From: an uncultured Agathobacter sp.
Lineage (GTDB): Bacteria; Bacillota; Clostridia; Lachnospirales; Lachnospiraceae
NCBI GenBank assembly: GCA_934359755.1
Contig: CAKRLV010000008.1
Location: forward strand, 55,530-119,529
Direction of reading: 5' to 3'
DNA: 64,000 bases
Shown: positions 1 to 7,848 of the stretch, piece by piece
Layout: each line of letters starts with the position of its first letter
How positions within the stretch are numbered: position 1 is the stretch's first letter
Notes under the pieces: model-generated
Seen by the model: the letters and a program-made list of their open reading frames with translations, nothing else
The model's database searches: none
Told to the model about the DNA's origin: nothing
Position numbers and translations under genes: made by a program

Positions 1-41
1 CAGACGCTCAGGAGTCAAATGACGTAGAAATCACAGAGTAA
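1..41 (+). CDS. C-terminal tail of ABC solute-binding protein (partial)
   Basis: The first bases read in one open frame (codons from base 3) as an acidic tail ending in DAQESNDVEITE and a TAA stop. It lies directly upstream of two sugar ABC permeases, where the extracellular binding lipoprotein normally sits. I infer it is the end of the manno-oligosaccharide binding protein of this locus. Only 13 codons are visible, so the assignment rests on position and not on homology. The rest of the gene lies to the left of the window. Confidence 0.5.
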   Translation, partial: DAQESNDVEITE

Positions 42-63
42 TTATAAATTATAGTTTAATGTC

Positions 64-90
64 GGTCGGTGGTACATGGCACCACCGACC
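64..90 (+). promoter_or_regulatory. intercistronic stem-loop between binding protein and permeases
   Basis: GGTCGGTGGT and ACCACCGACC form a perfect 10-bp GC-rich stem around a 7-nt loop. No T-run follows, so it is not a classical terminator. A hairpin between a binding-protein gene and its permease genes commonly protects the upstream message from 3' exonucleases, or partially terminates it, so that binding protein is made in excess. That role is inferred here. Confidence 0.6.
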
Positions 91-137
91 AGACTAACTA
101 TATAGGATGCAAAATAAGCATGAGGAGGGTGCATCTA

Positions 138-1121
138 ATGAAATGGTTAAAAAGTAGAAAAGGTCAGCAGGCTATGATTTGTATAGCTTTCACAGCGATA
201 CCGCTTCTCCTGCTGCTTGTATTTACATATTTCCCATTCGCTGAAATGGTTAAGTTTAGTTTTTATAAAATGAAATATTCTACCCCGGTAGACAAGAGGG
301 TATTTGTTGGTTTTAAAAATTATTTGGATGTCTTCAAAAGAGATGACTGTTTTGGAGCATTAAAACTCAGCTTATATTACTGTATAGGAGCTATCATTCA
401 GCTTGTATTAGCGTTATTCCTTGCAACAGTATTAAGCTTTAAAGTAAAAGGTGGAAATCTTTTCAAGGGAGTTATGTTCTTCCCTTACCTCATTAGCGGA
501 ATCGCTATTGGATTTATTTTTAAATTCTTCTACATGAGAGGATTTGTATTTGACACTGTACTTCAGTGGTTAGGATTTAACTTAGACAATCTTCCATACT
601 GGTTGAAAGATCAGTCGGTAAACAACTGGTCTTTGGTTGCGACATCAGTCTGGCGATATTTCGGACAGAACATGGTACTTTTTATCGGTGCGATTATGTC
701 AGTAGATGCCGAACTGTATGAAGCAGCAGACCTGGATGGTGCAAATAAATTACAGCAGTTTGTACATATCATTCTGCCAAGTATTAAGACAATTGTAACA
801 TTAAATATTATCTTATCGATTACAGGTTCACTTAGTGCATTCGAGCCACCATACGTTATCACAAGTGGTGCAAACGGAACAGGAACATACTTCGTAATCA
901 TGAATGAAATCGCACATGTCAGCCAGAAGATCGGTCTTGCAAGTGCAATGGCAGTAGTTCTTCTTGTTATCATCTTTGCATGTACTATATTACAGAAATT
1001 ATTCTTCAAGTTTGTATTTAGAGATGCAGAATCAGAGGATGAATCTTACAAAGCAAAGAAGGCAAGAATTAAGGCTGAAAAGGCAGCGAAGAGAGCTGCA
1101 AAGAAAGGAGGTATTGCATAA
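138..1121 (+). CDS. sugar ABC transporter permease, MalF/UgpA type
   Basis: This is an inner-membrane permease of the binding-protein-dependent carbohydrate ABC family (327 residues, about six membrane segments). The EAA loop is visible as EAADLDGANKLQQF followed by ILPS, which is where the shared ATPase docks. The ATG used here has GAGGAGGG upstream at good spacing; in-frame starts at 69 and 120 lack such a site. It overlaps the next permease gene by one base (TAATG), which implies translational coupling. By context it imports manno-oligosaccharides. No ATPase is encoded nearby, as is usual where a housekeeping MsmK-type ATPase serves several importers. Confidence 0.9.
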   Translation: MKWLKSRKGQQAMICIAFTAIPLLLLLVFTYFPFAEMVKFSFYKMKYSTPVDKRVFVGFKNYLDVFKRDDCFGALKLSLYYCIGAIIQLVLALFLATVLSFKVKGGNLFKGVMFFPYLISGIAIGFIFKFFYMRGFVFDTVLQWLGFNLDNLPYWLKDQSVNNWSLVATSVWRYFGQNMVLFIGAIMSVDAELYEAADLDGANKLQQFVHIILPSIKTIVTLNIILSITGSLSAFEPPYVITSGANGTGTYFVIMNEIAHVSQKIGLASAMAVVLLVIIFACTILQKLFFKFVFRDAESEDESYKAKKARIKAEKAAKRAAKKGGIA

Positions 1122-1948
1122 TGAGCAAGAAAATTTACAAAATTCTGCAATACATTATATTAACATTTTTCAGTGTCGTTACAATACTTCCAGTTATTTC
1201 ATGTGTTATCACAGCGTTTAAGACAGAAGAGGAATACAATTCAACAAACGTAATGACATTACCAAAGAGCTTTTTAAACTTTGATAACTTTATCACAGCT
1301 TTCAAGGCAGCAGACATGGGGCGTGCGTTTATGAATTCGGTTATAGTTATGGTTTGTGTACTTATAGTTTCAGTAATTATCGGAACACAGCTTGCATATG
1401 TACTTGACCGTTTTAAATTCCCAGGCAACAGCCTTATTCGTAACTTATTTACATTCGCTGCATTACTTCCAGCAGTAGCAATGCAGGTAACAGTTTACAA
1501 CATAATGACATCACTTCATTTTGTTAATACTTTATATGGTTACATCATTATGATGTGCGGTACTGATGTTATTTCAATCTATATTTTCATCCAGTTTATG
1601 GAGAATATATCAGTATCACTTGATGAATCAGCAATTATTGATGGAGCATCATACTGGACAATTTACTGGAAGATTATGCTTCCACTTCTTAAACCAGCTA
1701 TTGTTACATCATGTATCTTAAAAGGTGTAGGCGTTTACAACGAATACTATTGTGCAAACCTGTATTTACAGGACAAAAAGTTACATACAATTGCACGTTC
1801 CCTTTACACATTCGTTGGCCCTATGGGAAGCAAATACAACCTGATTTGTGCAGGAGTAATCATCTCACTCCTACCAGCACTTATAGTTTTCATCCTCTGT
1901 CAGAAGCAGATTTATAGCGGAATAACAGCAGGAGCAGTAAAGGGTTAA
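1121..1948 (+). CDS. sugar ABC transporter permease, MalG/UgpE type
   Basis: This is the second permease of the importer: 275 residues with six predicted membrane segments. The EAA motif reads ESAIIDGASYWTIYWK followed by IMLP, and the C-terminal GITAGAVKG is typical of MalG-like proteins. AAAGGAGG precedes the ATG, which shares its A with the stop codon of the upstream permease. It should pair with that permease to form the transmembrane channel. The next gene, the epimerase, begins one base after the stop, so transport and catabolism are transcribed together. Confidence 0.92.
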   Translation: MSKKIYKILQYIILTFFSVVTILPVISCVITAFKTEEEYNSTNVMTLPKSFLNFDNFITAFKAADMGRAFMNSVIVMVCVLIVSVIIGTQLAYVLDRFKFPGNSLIRNLFTFAALLPAVAMQVTVYNIMTSLHFVNTLYGYIIMMCGTDVISIYIFIQFMENISVSLDESAIIDGASYWTIYWKIMLPLLKPAIVTSCILKGVGVYNEYYCANLYLQDKKLHTIARSLYTFVGPMGSKYNLICAGVIISLLPALIVFILCQKQIYSGITAGAVKG

Positions 1949-1949
1949 T

Positions 1950-3116
1950 ATGTTCGCTGAAGAAGTAAGAGAACATTTAACAAATACAATAATCCCTTTT
2001 TGGAAGAAACTCAGAGATGACGAAAATGGTGGTTATTATGGTTGGTTAGGCTATGATTTAAAGCTTAACAAACAGGCTGAAAAAGGATGTATCTTAAACA
2101 GCCGGATAACTTGGTTCTTTTCAAATGCATATATGCTATTAGGTGACAAATCACTGCTTGATGAAGCTACACATGGATTTGAGTTCTTAATGAACAAATG
2201 TGTGGACAAAGAAAACGGTGGAATATATTGGTCGTTGGATTATAAAGGTTCTCCCCTTGATACGACCAAGCACACCTATAATCAAGCATTTAGTATATAT
2301 GCTCTCTCCTCATATTACGAGGCTACTAAAAATGAACAGGCTCTTGCATTAGCAAGAGATCTGTTTAGCCTCATTGAAACAAAATGTACAGATGAGGGCG
2401 GTTACAGAGAGGCATTTACAAGAGATTTCAAACCGGAATCTAATGAAAAATTATCAGAAAATGGTGTAATGGCTGAGAGAACAATGAACACACTTCTTCA
2501 TGTACTTGAAGCGTACACTCAGTTATATAAGGTATCTAAAGATGAAAAAGTCAAAGAGAGGCTTATCTGGATAATAGATACATTTGAAAACAAAGTATAC
2601 AATCCTAAGTTACACAGGCAGGAAGTATTCTTTGACAATGATTACAACACTTTAATAGACCTCTATTCTTATGGACATGACATTGAGACAGCATGGCTTA
2701 TGGATGAGACGCTTGATATTATCGGTGATGCTGCTCTTACAGAGCGTATCTCAAAGATAACAAGGGATCTTACAGCAGAGACATTCAAGGAGGCATTTGA
2801 TGGAAGATCATTCCCTATCGAGTGTGAGAAAGGGGTTGTAAATGAACACCGTGTATGGTGGGCGCAGGCAGAAAATGTTGTAGGTCTCATTAATGGATAT
2901 CAAAGACAGGGCAAGCGGGAATACCTCGATGGAGCTCTGGCACAGTGGAACTTTATCAAAGAATTCGTAGTTGATAAACGACCGGGTTCTGAGTGGTTCT
3001 GGGAGGTAGACAAGGAAGGAAAGCATTATCCTGACAGACCAATAGTTGAACCTTGGAAATGTCCATATCACAACGGAAGAATGTGTTTTGAAGTAATTAA
3101 GAGATTAGGCAAATAG
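1950..3116 (+). CDS. cellobiose 2-epimerase-type (mannobiose to mannosylglucose)
   Basis: This is an N-acylglucosamine/cellobiose 2-epimerase family (alpha/alpha)6-barrel protein of 388 residues, the usual family length. Histidine motifs match the family: a central MNTLLHVLEAY, YSYGHDIETAWL, and a C-terminal PYHNGRMCFE. No signal peptide is present, so it is cytoplasmic. In the established mannan pathway it converts the reducing-end mannose of mannobiose and longer manno-oligosaccharides to glucose, which makes the substrate for the phosphorylase encoded just downstream. The gene starts 1 bp after the permease stop. The specificity for manno-oligosaccharides over cellobiose is inferred from the two adjacent GH130 genes. 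Confidence 0.9.
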   Translation: MFAEEVREHLTNTIIPFWKKLRDDENGGYYGWLGYDLKLNKQAEKGCILNSRITWFFSNAYMLLGDKSLLDEATHGFEFLMNKCVDKENGGIYWSLDYKGSPLDTTKHTYNQAFSIYALSSYYEATKNEQALALARDLFSLIETKCTDEGGYREAFTRDFKPESNEKLSENGVMAERTMNTLLHVLEAYTQLYKVSKDEKVKERLIWIIDTFENKVYNPKLHRQEVFFDNDYNTLIDLYSYGHDIETAWLMDETLDIIGDAALTERISKITRDLTAETFKEAFDGRSFPIECEKGVVNEHRVWWAQAENVVGLINGYQRQGKREYLDGALAQWNFIKEFVVDKRPGSEWFWEVDKEGKHYPDRPIVEPWKCPYHNGRMCFEVIKRLGK

Positions 3117-3130
3117 GAAGGAATTAGCTT

Positions 3131-4300
3131 ATGCTACATGAGAGATATTATGTTGAACAGGCAAAGCTTGATAAGCTGCTTGAGAGAAAAAATATAAAGA
3201 GCGATTTCTATAATGGAATTTATGATCGCTATGAGTATCCGGTACTCACAAGAGAGCATATTCCACTTACATGGAAATATGACTTGAATCCAGAGACAAA
3301 TCCATATTTCATGGAGAGACTTGGGATTAATGCTGTAATGAATTCAGGTGCTATTTATCTTAATGGAAAATACTATCTGGTAGCCCGTATCGAGGGAAAT
3401 GACAGAAAGTCTTTCTTCGGGGTTGCAGAGAGTGATAATGGAATCGATGGATTCAAATTCTGGGATTATCCTATTTTACTTGATGATGTGTGCCCAGAAG
3501 AGACTAATGTCTATGATATGAGACTTACACAGCATGAGGACGGATACATCTATGGAGTATTCTGTTCGGAGAGCAAGGATACAACAGTAAATGATTTATC
3601 AGCAGCTGTTGCAGCAGCAGGAATTGTTCGTACAAAAGACTTAAAGCATTGGGAGAGACTTGACAATCTTGTAACACTCAACTCTCCACAGCAGAGAAAT
3701 GTTGTACTTCATCCCGAATTTGTAAATGGTAAATATGCTTTCTACACAAGACCAATGGATGACTTCATTGAGACAGGAAGCGGCGGAGGAATCGGATTTG
3801 GACTTTGTGATGATATCACACATGCAGTTATCGATGAAGAGAAGATGACTAGTCTTCGTAAATATCACACAATCACAGAGGCTAAGAATGGTGCAGGAGC
3901 TACACCAATCAAGACTGACAAGGGCTGGATTCATATTGCACATGGTGTACGTAATACAGCAGCTGGTCTTAGATATGTAATCTATGCATTTGCAACAGAT
4001 TTAAATGATCCTTCAAAAGTTATAGCCGAGCCTTCAGGAATGCTCATTGGACCAAGAGGGGAAGAAAGAGTTGGAGATGTTTCCAATGTAGTATTCACAA
4101 ATGGTGCAATCGTAAATGAGAAGAACGAAGTATTTATCTACTATGCTTCATCAGATACAAGAATGCACGTTGCTACAACTACTATTGATAAGCTTATTGA
4201 CTATGTATTTAATACACCTAAGGATCCAGGAAGATCTGTAGAGTGTGTTGCACAAAGATGTGAACTTATAAAGAAAAACTTAGAATATTTAGGAAAATAG
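3131..4300 (+). CDS. GH130_1 4-O-beta-D-mannosyl-D-glucose phosphorylase
   Basis: This GH130 five-bladed propeller protein (389 residues) carries signatures of the mannosylglucose phosphorylase subgroup: WKYDLNPETNPYFMERLG near residue 50, ARIEGNDRKSFF, NVYDMRLTQHEDGYIYG, QQRNVVLHPEF and YYASSDTRMHVATTT. These match well-known MGP enzymes along most of the length. It should phosphorolyse mannosyl-glucose to mannose 1-phosphate and glucose in the cytoplasm. AGGAAGGAATTAG lies upstream of the ATG. It follows the epimerase that makes its substrate and precedes a second GH130 gene, the typical epimerase-MGP-MOP arrangement. Confidence 0.93.
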   Translation: MLHERYYVEQAKLDKLLERKNIKSDFYNGIYDRYEYPVLTREHIPLTWKYDLNPETNPYFMERLGINAVMNSGAIYLNGKYYLVARIEGNDRKSFFGVAESDNGIDGFKFWDYPILLDDVCPEETNVYDMRLTQHEDGYIYGVFCSESKDTTVNDLSAAVAAAGIVRTKDLKHWERLDNLVTLNSPQQRNVVLHPEFVNGKYAFYTRPMDDFIETGSGGGIGFGLCDDITHAVIDEEKMTSLRKYHTITEAKNGAGATPIKTDKGWIHIAHGVRNTAAGLRYVIYAFATDLNDPSKVIAEPSGMLIGPRGEERVGDVSNVVFTNGAIVNEKNEVFIYYASSDTRMHVATTTIDKLIDYVFNTPKDPGRSVECVAQRCELIKKNLEYLGK

Positions 4301-4312
4301 TGAGGTATTAAC

Positions 4313-5335
4313 ATGAGCAAATATACAATGATTAGCCCTGAGGTGCCGAATGTACCTTGGCAGGAAAGACCAAAGAACTTAAAAGGCGCACCGATCTGGA
4401 GATATGATGAGAATCCAATCATCGACCGTAACCCAGTTGAAGGTGTTGCAAGAATTTTCAACAGTGCTGTTATGCCATACGAAGATGGATTCATCGGAGT
4501 ATTCAGAGGCGAGCAGACAAACGGAATCCCTTACATCTATCTTGGAAGAAGTAAAGATGCTATTCACTGGGATTTTGAGAGCGAGAAAATCCAGTTTGTA
4601 GATGAGGATGGTAAAGAGTTTATGCCTAAATATGCATATGATCCTCGTCTTGTAAAAGTAGAGGATACATACTATATTATTTGGTGTCAGGATTTCTACG
4701 GAGCAGCAATCGGCATGGCGAAAACAAAAGACTTTAAGTCCTTCATAAGAATTGAAAATCCCTTCTTACCATTCAATCGTAATGCCGTTCTGTTTCCGAG
4801 AAAAATAAATGGTAACTTCATGTTACTTTCAAGACCATCAGACAGTGGACATACACCATTTGGTGATATCTTTATCAGCGAGAGTCCAGACCTTGTTTAC
4901 TGGGGGAAGCATCGTCATGTAATGGGCAAAGGAAATGAATGGTGGGAGTCTCTTAAAATCGGTGGAGGAGCTGCTCCAATCGAGACATCTGAGGGATGGT
5001 TATTATTCTATCATGGTGTAAGTGGAACATGTAACGGATATGTATATTCAATCGGTGGAGCTATCCTTGATATTGACAATCCATCAATTGTTAAATATCG
5101 TTGCGAGAACTTCTTATTAACACCAGAGCAGTGGTATGAAGAGCGTGGATTCGTTCCAAACGTATGCTTCCCATGTGCTACAATTCATGATTCTAAGACA
5201 GGTAAGATTGCAATTTACTACGGAGCTGCTGACAGTTATGTAGGTCTTGCTTTTACAGAACTTGATGATGTTATTGATTACATCAAGGATAACAGCGTCT
5301 TAACAGAAACTGATACAGAGATTGGTAGAAGATAA
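4313..5335 (+). CDS. GH130_2 beta-1,4-manno-oligosaccharide phosphorylase
   Basis: This second GH130 protein is shorter (340 residues) and of the manno-oligosaccharide phosphorylase subgroup. Supporting motifs are IWRYDENPIIDRNP, RIFNSAVMPY, FRGEQ, YAYDPRLVKVEDTYYI, IGGGAAPIETSEGWLLFYHG and IYYGAADSYVGLA. The catalytic aspartate is expected in the DPRL segment. It should shorten manno-oligosaccharides by releasing mannose 1-phosphate. It has no secretion signal. A rho-independent terminator and a repeat element follow before the esterase genes, so the ABC-epimerase-GH130 block may be a transcription unit of its own. Confidence 0.93.
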   Translation: MSKYTMISPEVPNVPWQERPKNLKGAPIWRYDENPIIDRNPVEGVARIFNSAVMPYEDGFIGVFRGEQTNGIPYIYLGRSKDAIHWDFESEKIQFVDEDGKEFMPKYAYDPRLVKVEDTYYIIWCQDFYGAAIGMAKTKDFKSFIRIENPFLPFNRNAVLFPRKINGNFMLLSRPSDSGHTPFGDIFISESPDLVYWGKHRHVMGKGNEWWESLKIGGGAAPIETSEGWLLFYHGVSGTCNGYVYSIGGAILDIDNPSIVKYRCENFLLTPEQWYEERGFVPNVCFPCATIHDSKTGKIAIYYGAADSYVGLAFTELDDVIDYIKDNSVLTETDTEIGRR

Positions 5336-5363
5336 GAACTACAATTAAATTAAAGAAAACTGC

Positions 5364-5407
5364 AAAGGGTGCATGCGATGTATAAAAGTATGGACCCTTT
5401 TTCTTTT
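5364..5407 (+). terminator. rho-independent terminator after GH130_2
   Basis: AAAGGGT pairs with ACCCTTT, extended by CAT/ATG across one mismatch, and is followed by TTTTCTTTTA. It lies 28 bases after the phosphorylase stop. It would end or attenuate the transporter-phosphorylase unit. Confidence 0.75.
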
Positions 5408-5422
5408 ATTAAAATTAGTTTT

Positions 5423-5576
5423 GAATAGTTACAAAGTAACTATTCAGTACAGAAATATGCGGTACCGCATATTTCGTAAGAAAACGTATATTATGTAGGA
5501 GCAAGCGCCCATCAGCGAAGCTGATTCTAATGCGCTTGCGGCTCGCAACTGTGAAGGTACTGAACAGTTACGTTAC
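5423..5576. repeat. MITE-like or REP-like intergenic element with nested palindromes
   Basis: A 150-bp intergenic block is dense in inverted repeats. It holds a perfect 10-bp arm pair GAATAGTTAC/GTAACTATTC around AAA, a perfect 22-bp palindrome centred on GGTACC at 5463/5464, and GCAAGCGC (5501) pairing with GCGCTTGC (5532). Outer 15-bp arms GTAACTATTCAGTAC (5436-5450) and GTACTGAACAGTTAC (5557-5571) match at 14 of 15 positions. There is no coding potential. The structure resembles non-autonomous mobile or REP-type repeats seen in Clostridia. No second copy lies in this window, so mobility is not shown. Confidence 0.6.
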
Positions 5577-5613
5577 AAATTAGAAAGTGATTTTGAGTGG
5601 AGGCGGATTGACT

Positions 5614-6714
5614 ATGAAGGTAAATGCATCAGATAAATGTCTGGAGTATAGTGGAAGAATAGATTTTTCAGATGTGGAGAATCCTCTTTTTATTTTTCCA
5701 TGTAGTTATGTAAAAATTCGTTTTAAAGGGCAGAGTATTAAAGCCACCATCAGCAACAAACATGGTTACTGGGATAATTTCCTTGGTGTAATCTGTGATG
5801 GAGAGCAGAAGAAAATATGTATATATGATCAAAAAAATCCATCAGAGGATGGAATGAATCAGACAATAACTTTAGAAGATAATCTTAGTGAAGGAGAACA
5901 CGAACTTATGCTGTTCAAAAGACAGGATTCATGCCATGTGTTCAAATTCAGTGGTTTTGAGATAGAAGGGAATGAAGATAAAATTGAGGTACTTTCTTGT
6001 GGGGAAAAACCACATCGCCGTATTGAAGTATATGGTGACAGTGTATCGGCAGGTGAAGTATCAGAGGCAGTAGATTTCGTTGGAAAGCCTGACCCTGAGT
6101 GGCATAAGGGAGAATTTTCAAACAGCTACTATTCATATTCATGGATGACTGCAAGAAAGCTTAATGCACAGATTCATGATGTGGCGCAGGGCGGAATTGC
6201 TCTTATGGATGATACAGGCTGGTATCAGGTTAATTATGACGGAAGACAGTATTACATGGGAATGGAGAGTGTCTACGATAAGCTTCTTTATAATCCAGAG
6301 ATGGGAGAAGTGACTGAGTGGGATTTTAACAGATACAGACCACATGTTGTAATCGTTGCTATCGGACAAAATGACAATCATCCGGTTGATTATATGGCAG
6401 AGGATTATAACTGTGAGAAAGCGGTTCTGTGGAGGGAGAAATACTTCAAGTTCATTAAGACATTAAGAAGTATATATCCTTCTTCTGAGATTATTCTTGC
6501 AACTACGATTCTTGAGCATGATGATAGCTGGGATAAATCAATAGAAGAAGTAAAGAACAAACTTGCTGATAAAAAAGTGCATCATTTTTTATATAGCAAA
6601 AATGGTTGTGGAACACCAGGACATATCAGAAGACCAGAGGCAGAGAAGATGTCAGATGAACTCGCTGCTTTTATAGAAGGACTTGGTGAAGATATTTGGA
6701 GAGATGAGGTATAA
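5614..6714 (+). CDS. CE2-type acetylesterase (SGNH with N-terminal jelly roll)
   Basis: This is a carbohydrate esterase of 366 residues from the chosen start. Residues 1 to about 130 resemble the beta-sandwich that precedes the esterase domain in family CE2. The SGNH block I serine is in YGDSVSAGE (Ser143), IGQNDNH gives the block III Asn, and the catalytic His is probably in GTPGH (His337). No signal peptide is seen, so it acts in the cytoplasm on imported acetylated oligosaccharides. The ATG used follows GTGGAGG at 10-nt spacing; an upstream TTG is possible. It pairs with the CE17-like gene 2 bp downstream, as in the described R. intestinalis mannan locus. Confidence 0.82.
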   Translation: MKVNASDKCLEYSGRIDFSDVENPLFIFPCSYVKIRFKGQSIKATISNKHGYWDNFLGVICDGEQKKICIYDQKNPSEDGMNQTITLEDNLSEGEHELMLFKRQDSCHVFKFSGFEIEGNEDKIEVLSCGEKPHRRIEVYGDSVSAGEVSEAVDFVGKPDPEWHKGEFSNSYYSYSWMTARKLNAQIHDVAQGGIALMDDTGWYQVNYDGRQYYMGMESVYDKLLYNPEMGEVTEWDFNRYRPHVVIVAIGQNDNHPVDYMAEDYNCEKAVLWREKYFKFIKTLRSIYPSSEIILATTILEHDDSWDKSIEEVKNKLADKKVHHFLYSKNGCGTPGHIRRPEAEKMSDELAAFIEGLGEDIWRDEV

Positions 6715-6716
6715 AT

Positions 6717-7826
6717 ATGAAGTTTGATATAGATTATCAGAGAGGAATTACAAACAGAGGAAATCAGTACAGACTTAAAGAGCTGATGAAAAGAGCAAGA
6801 AAAGGTGAGAAAATCGTGGTTGGTTTCTTAGGTGGTTCAATCACACAGGGGTGTGCATCTACTACACCGCAGAAGTGTTATGCTTACCATGTTTATGAAT
6901 GGTGGAAAGAGAAGTTCCCAAAGTCTGAGATTAAATATGTCAATGCAGGAATAGGTGGAACTTCATCGCAGTTTGGTGTGGCAAGGGCAGATGATGACCT
7001 GTTAAGCTACAATCCGGATTTTGTTATCACAGAATTTTCTGTAAACGATACAAGTACTGATCATTTTATGGAGACTTATGAAGGTCTTATCAGGAAGGTA
7101 TTTACATACAAGACAAATCCAGCAGTAGTTATAGTGCACAATGTATACTATGACAGCGGTTCAAATGCGCAGAGAGTACATGCAAGGGTTGGACGTCATT
7201 ACGATATTCCATGCGTCAGCATGCAGAGCACTATCTATCCTGAGATTTTATCAGGAAAAATTGAGAATCGTACTATCACAGGTGATGATTTGCATCCAAA
7301 TGATGAGGGTCATGCACTTGTAGCATCTGTAATCACTTATTTTCTTGATCGTGCGTATGAAAATATGGATGAGGCGGAGGATAAGCCAGAATTTCCAGAA
7401 CCATTTACTGACAATTCCTATGAGAAATCAGTAAGATACAGAAATATGGATATAGAGCCAGTAAGTAATGGATTTACAGTGGATAATGAGGAACAGACAG
7501 ATATAACTGATTGCTTTAAAAAGGGCTGGTATGCTAAAGATAATGGAAGTACTATTGAATTCTCGATTGAGGGAACGGGAATTTCACTTCAGTACAGAAG
7601 ATATGCATTCAAGTCGGCACCAAAAGCAAGAGTTGTAATTGATAATGAGGAGAAGAACGCAGTTGTTTTAGATGGAAAATTCGACCAGGACTGGGGCGAT
7701 AATCTTGAGCTTACAACAATTGCAGAGAAAATGGATAACAAGACACATAATATTAAGATAACCATTGAAGATGCAGATGGCTGTGAAACACCATTTTACC
7801 TTGTTTCTGTGATAGTAACAAAGTAG
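6717..7826 (+). CDS. CE17-type mannan acetylesterase with C-terminal CBM35-like domain
   Basis: This 369-residue protein has an SGNH esterase domain and a beta-rich C-terminal region (about 240-369). The nucleophile lies in LGGSITQG at Ser41, and DDLHPNDEGH supplies Asp190 and His193. The Ser41/Asp190/His193 numbering is, to my knowledge, that of the characterised R. intestinalis CE17 enzyme, which removes 2-O-acetyl groups from mannose units. The C-terminal half fits the CBM35-like domain that closes over the active site in that family. No signal peptide is visible. It starts 2 bp after the CE2 stop, so the two esterases are co-translated and probably share substrates. Confidence 0.9.
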   Translation: MKFDIDYQRGITNRGNQYRLKELMKRARKGEKIVVGFLGGSITQGCASTTPQKCYAYHVYEWWKEKFPKSEIKYVNAGIGGTSSQFGVARADDDLLSYNPDFVITEFSVNDTSTDHFMETYEGLIRKVFTYKTNPAVVIVHNVYYDSGSNAQRVHARVGRHYDIPCVSMQSTIYPEILSGKIENRTITGDDLHPNDEGHALVASVITYFLDRAYENMDEAEDKPEFPEPFTDNSYEKSVRYRNMDIEPVSNGFTVDNEEQTDITDCFKKGWYAKDNGSTIEFSIEGTGISLQYRRYAFKSAPKARVVIDNEEKNAVVLDGKFDQDWGDNLELTTIAEKMDNKTHNIKITIEDADGCETPFYLVSVIVTK

Positions 7827-7848
7827 GTGCATACGGAGGGGAGAGCCT

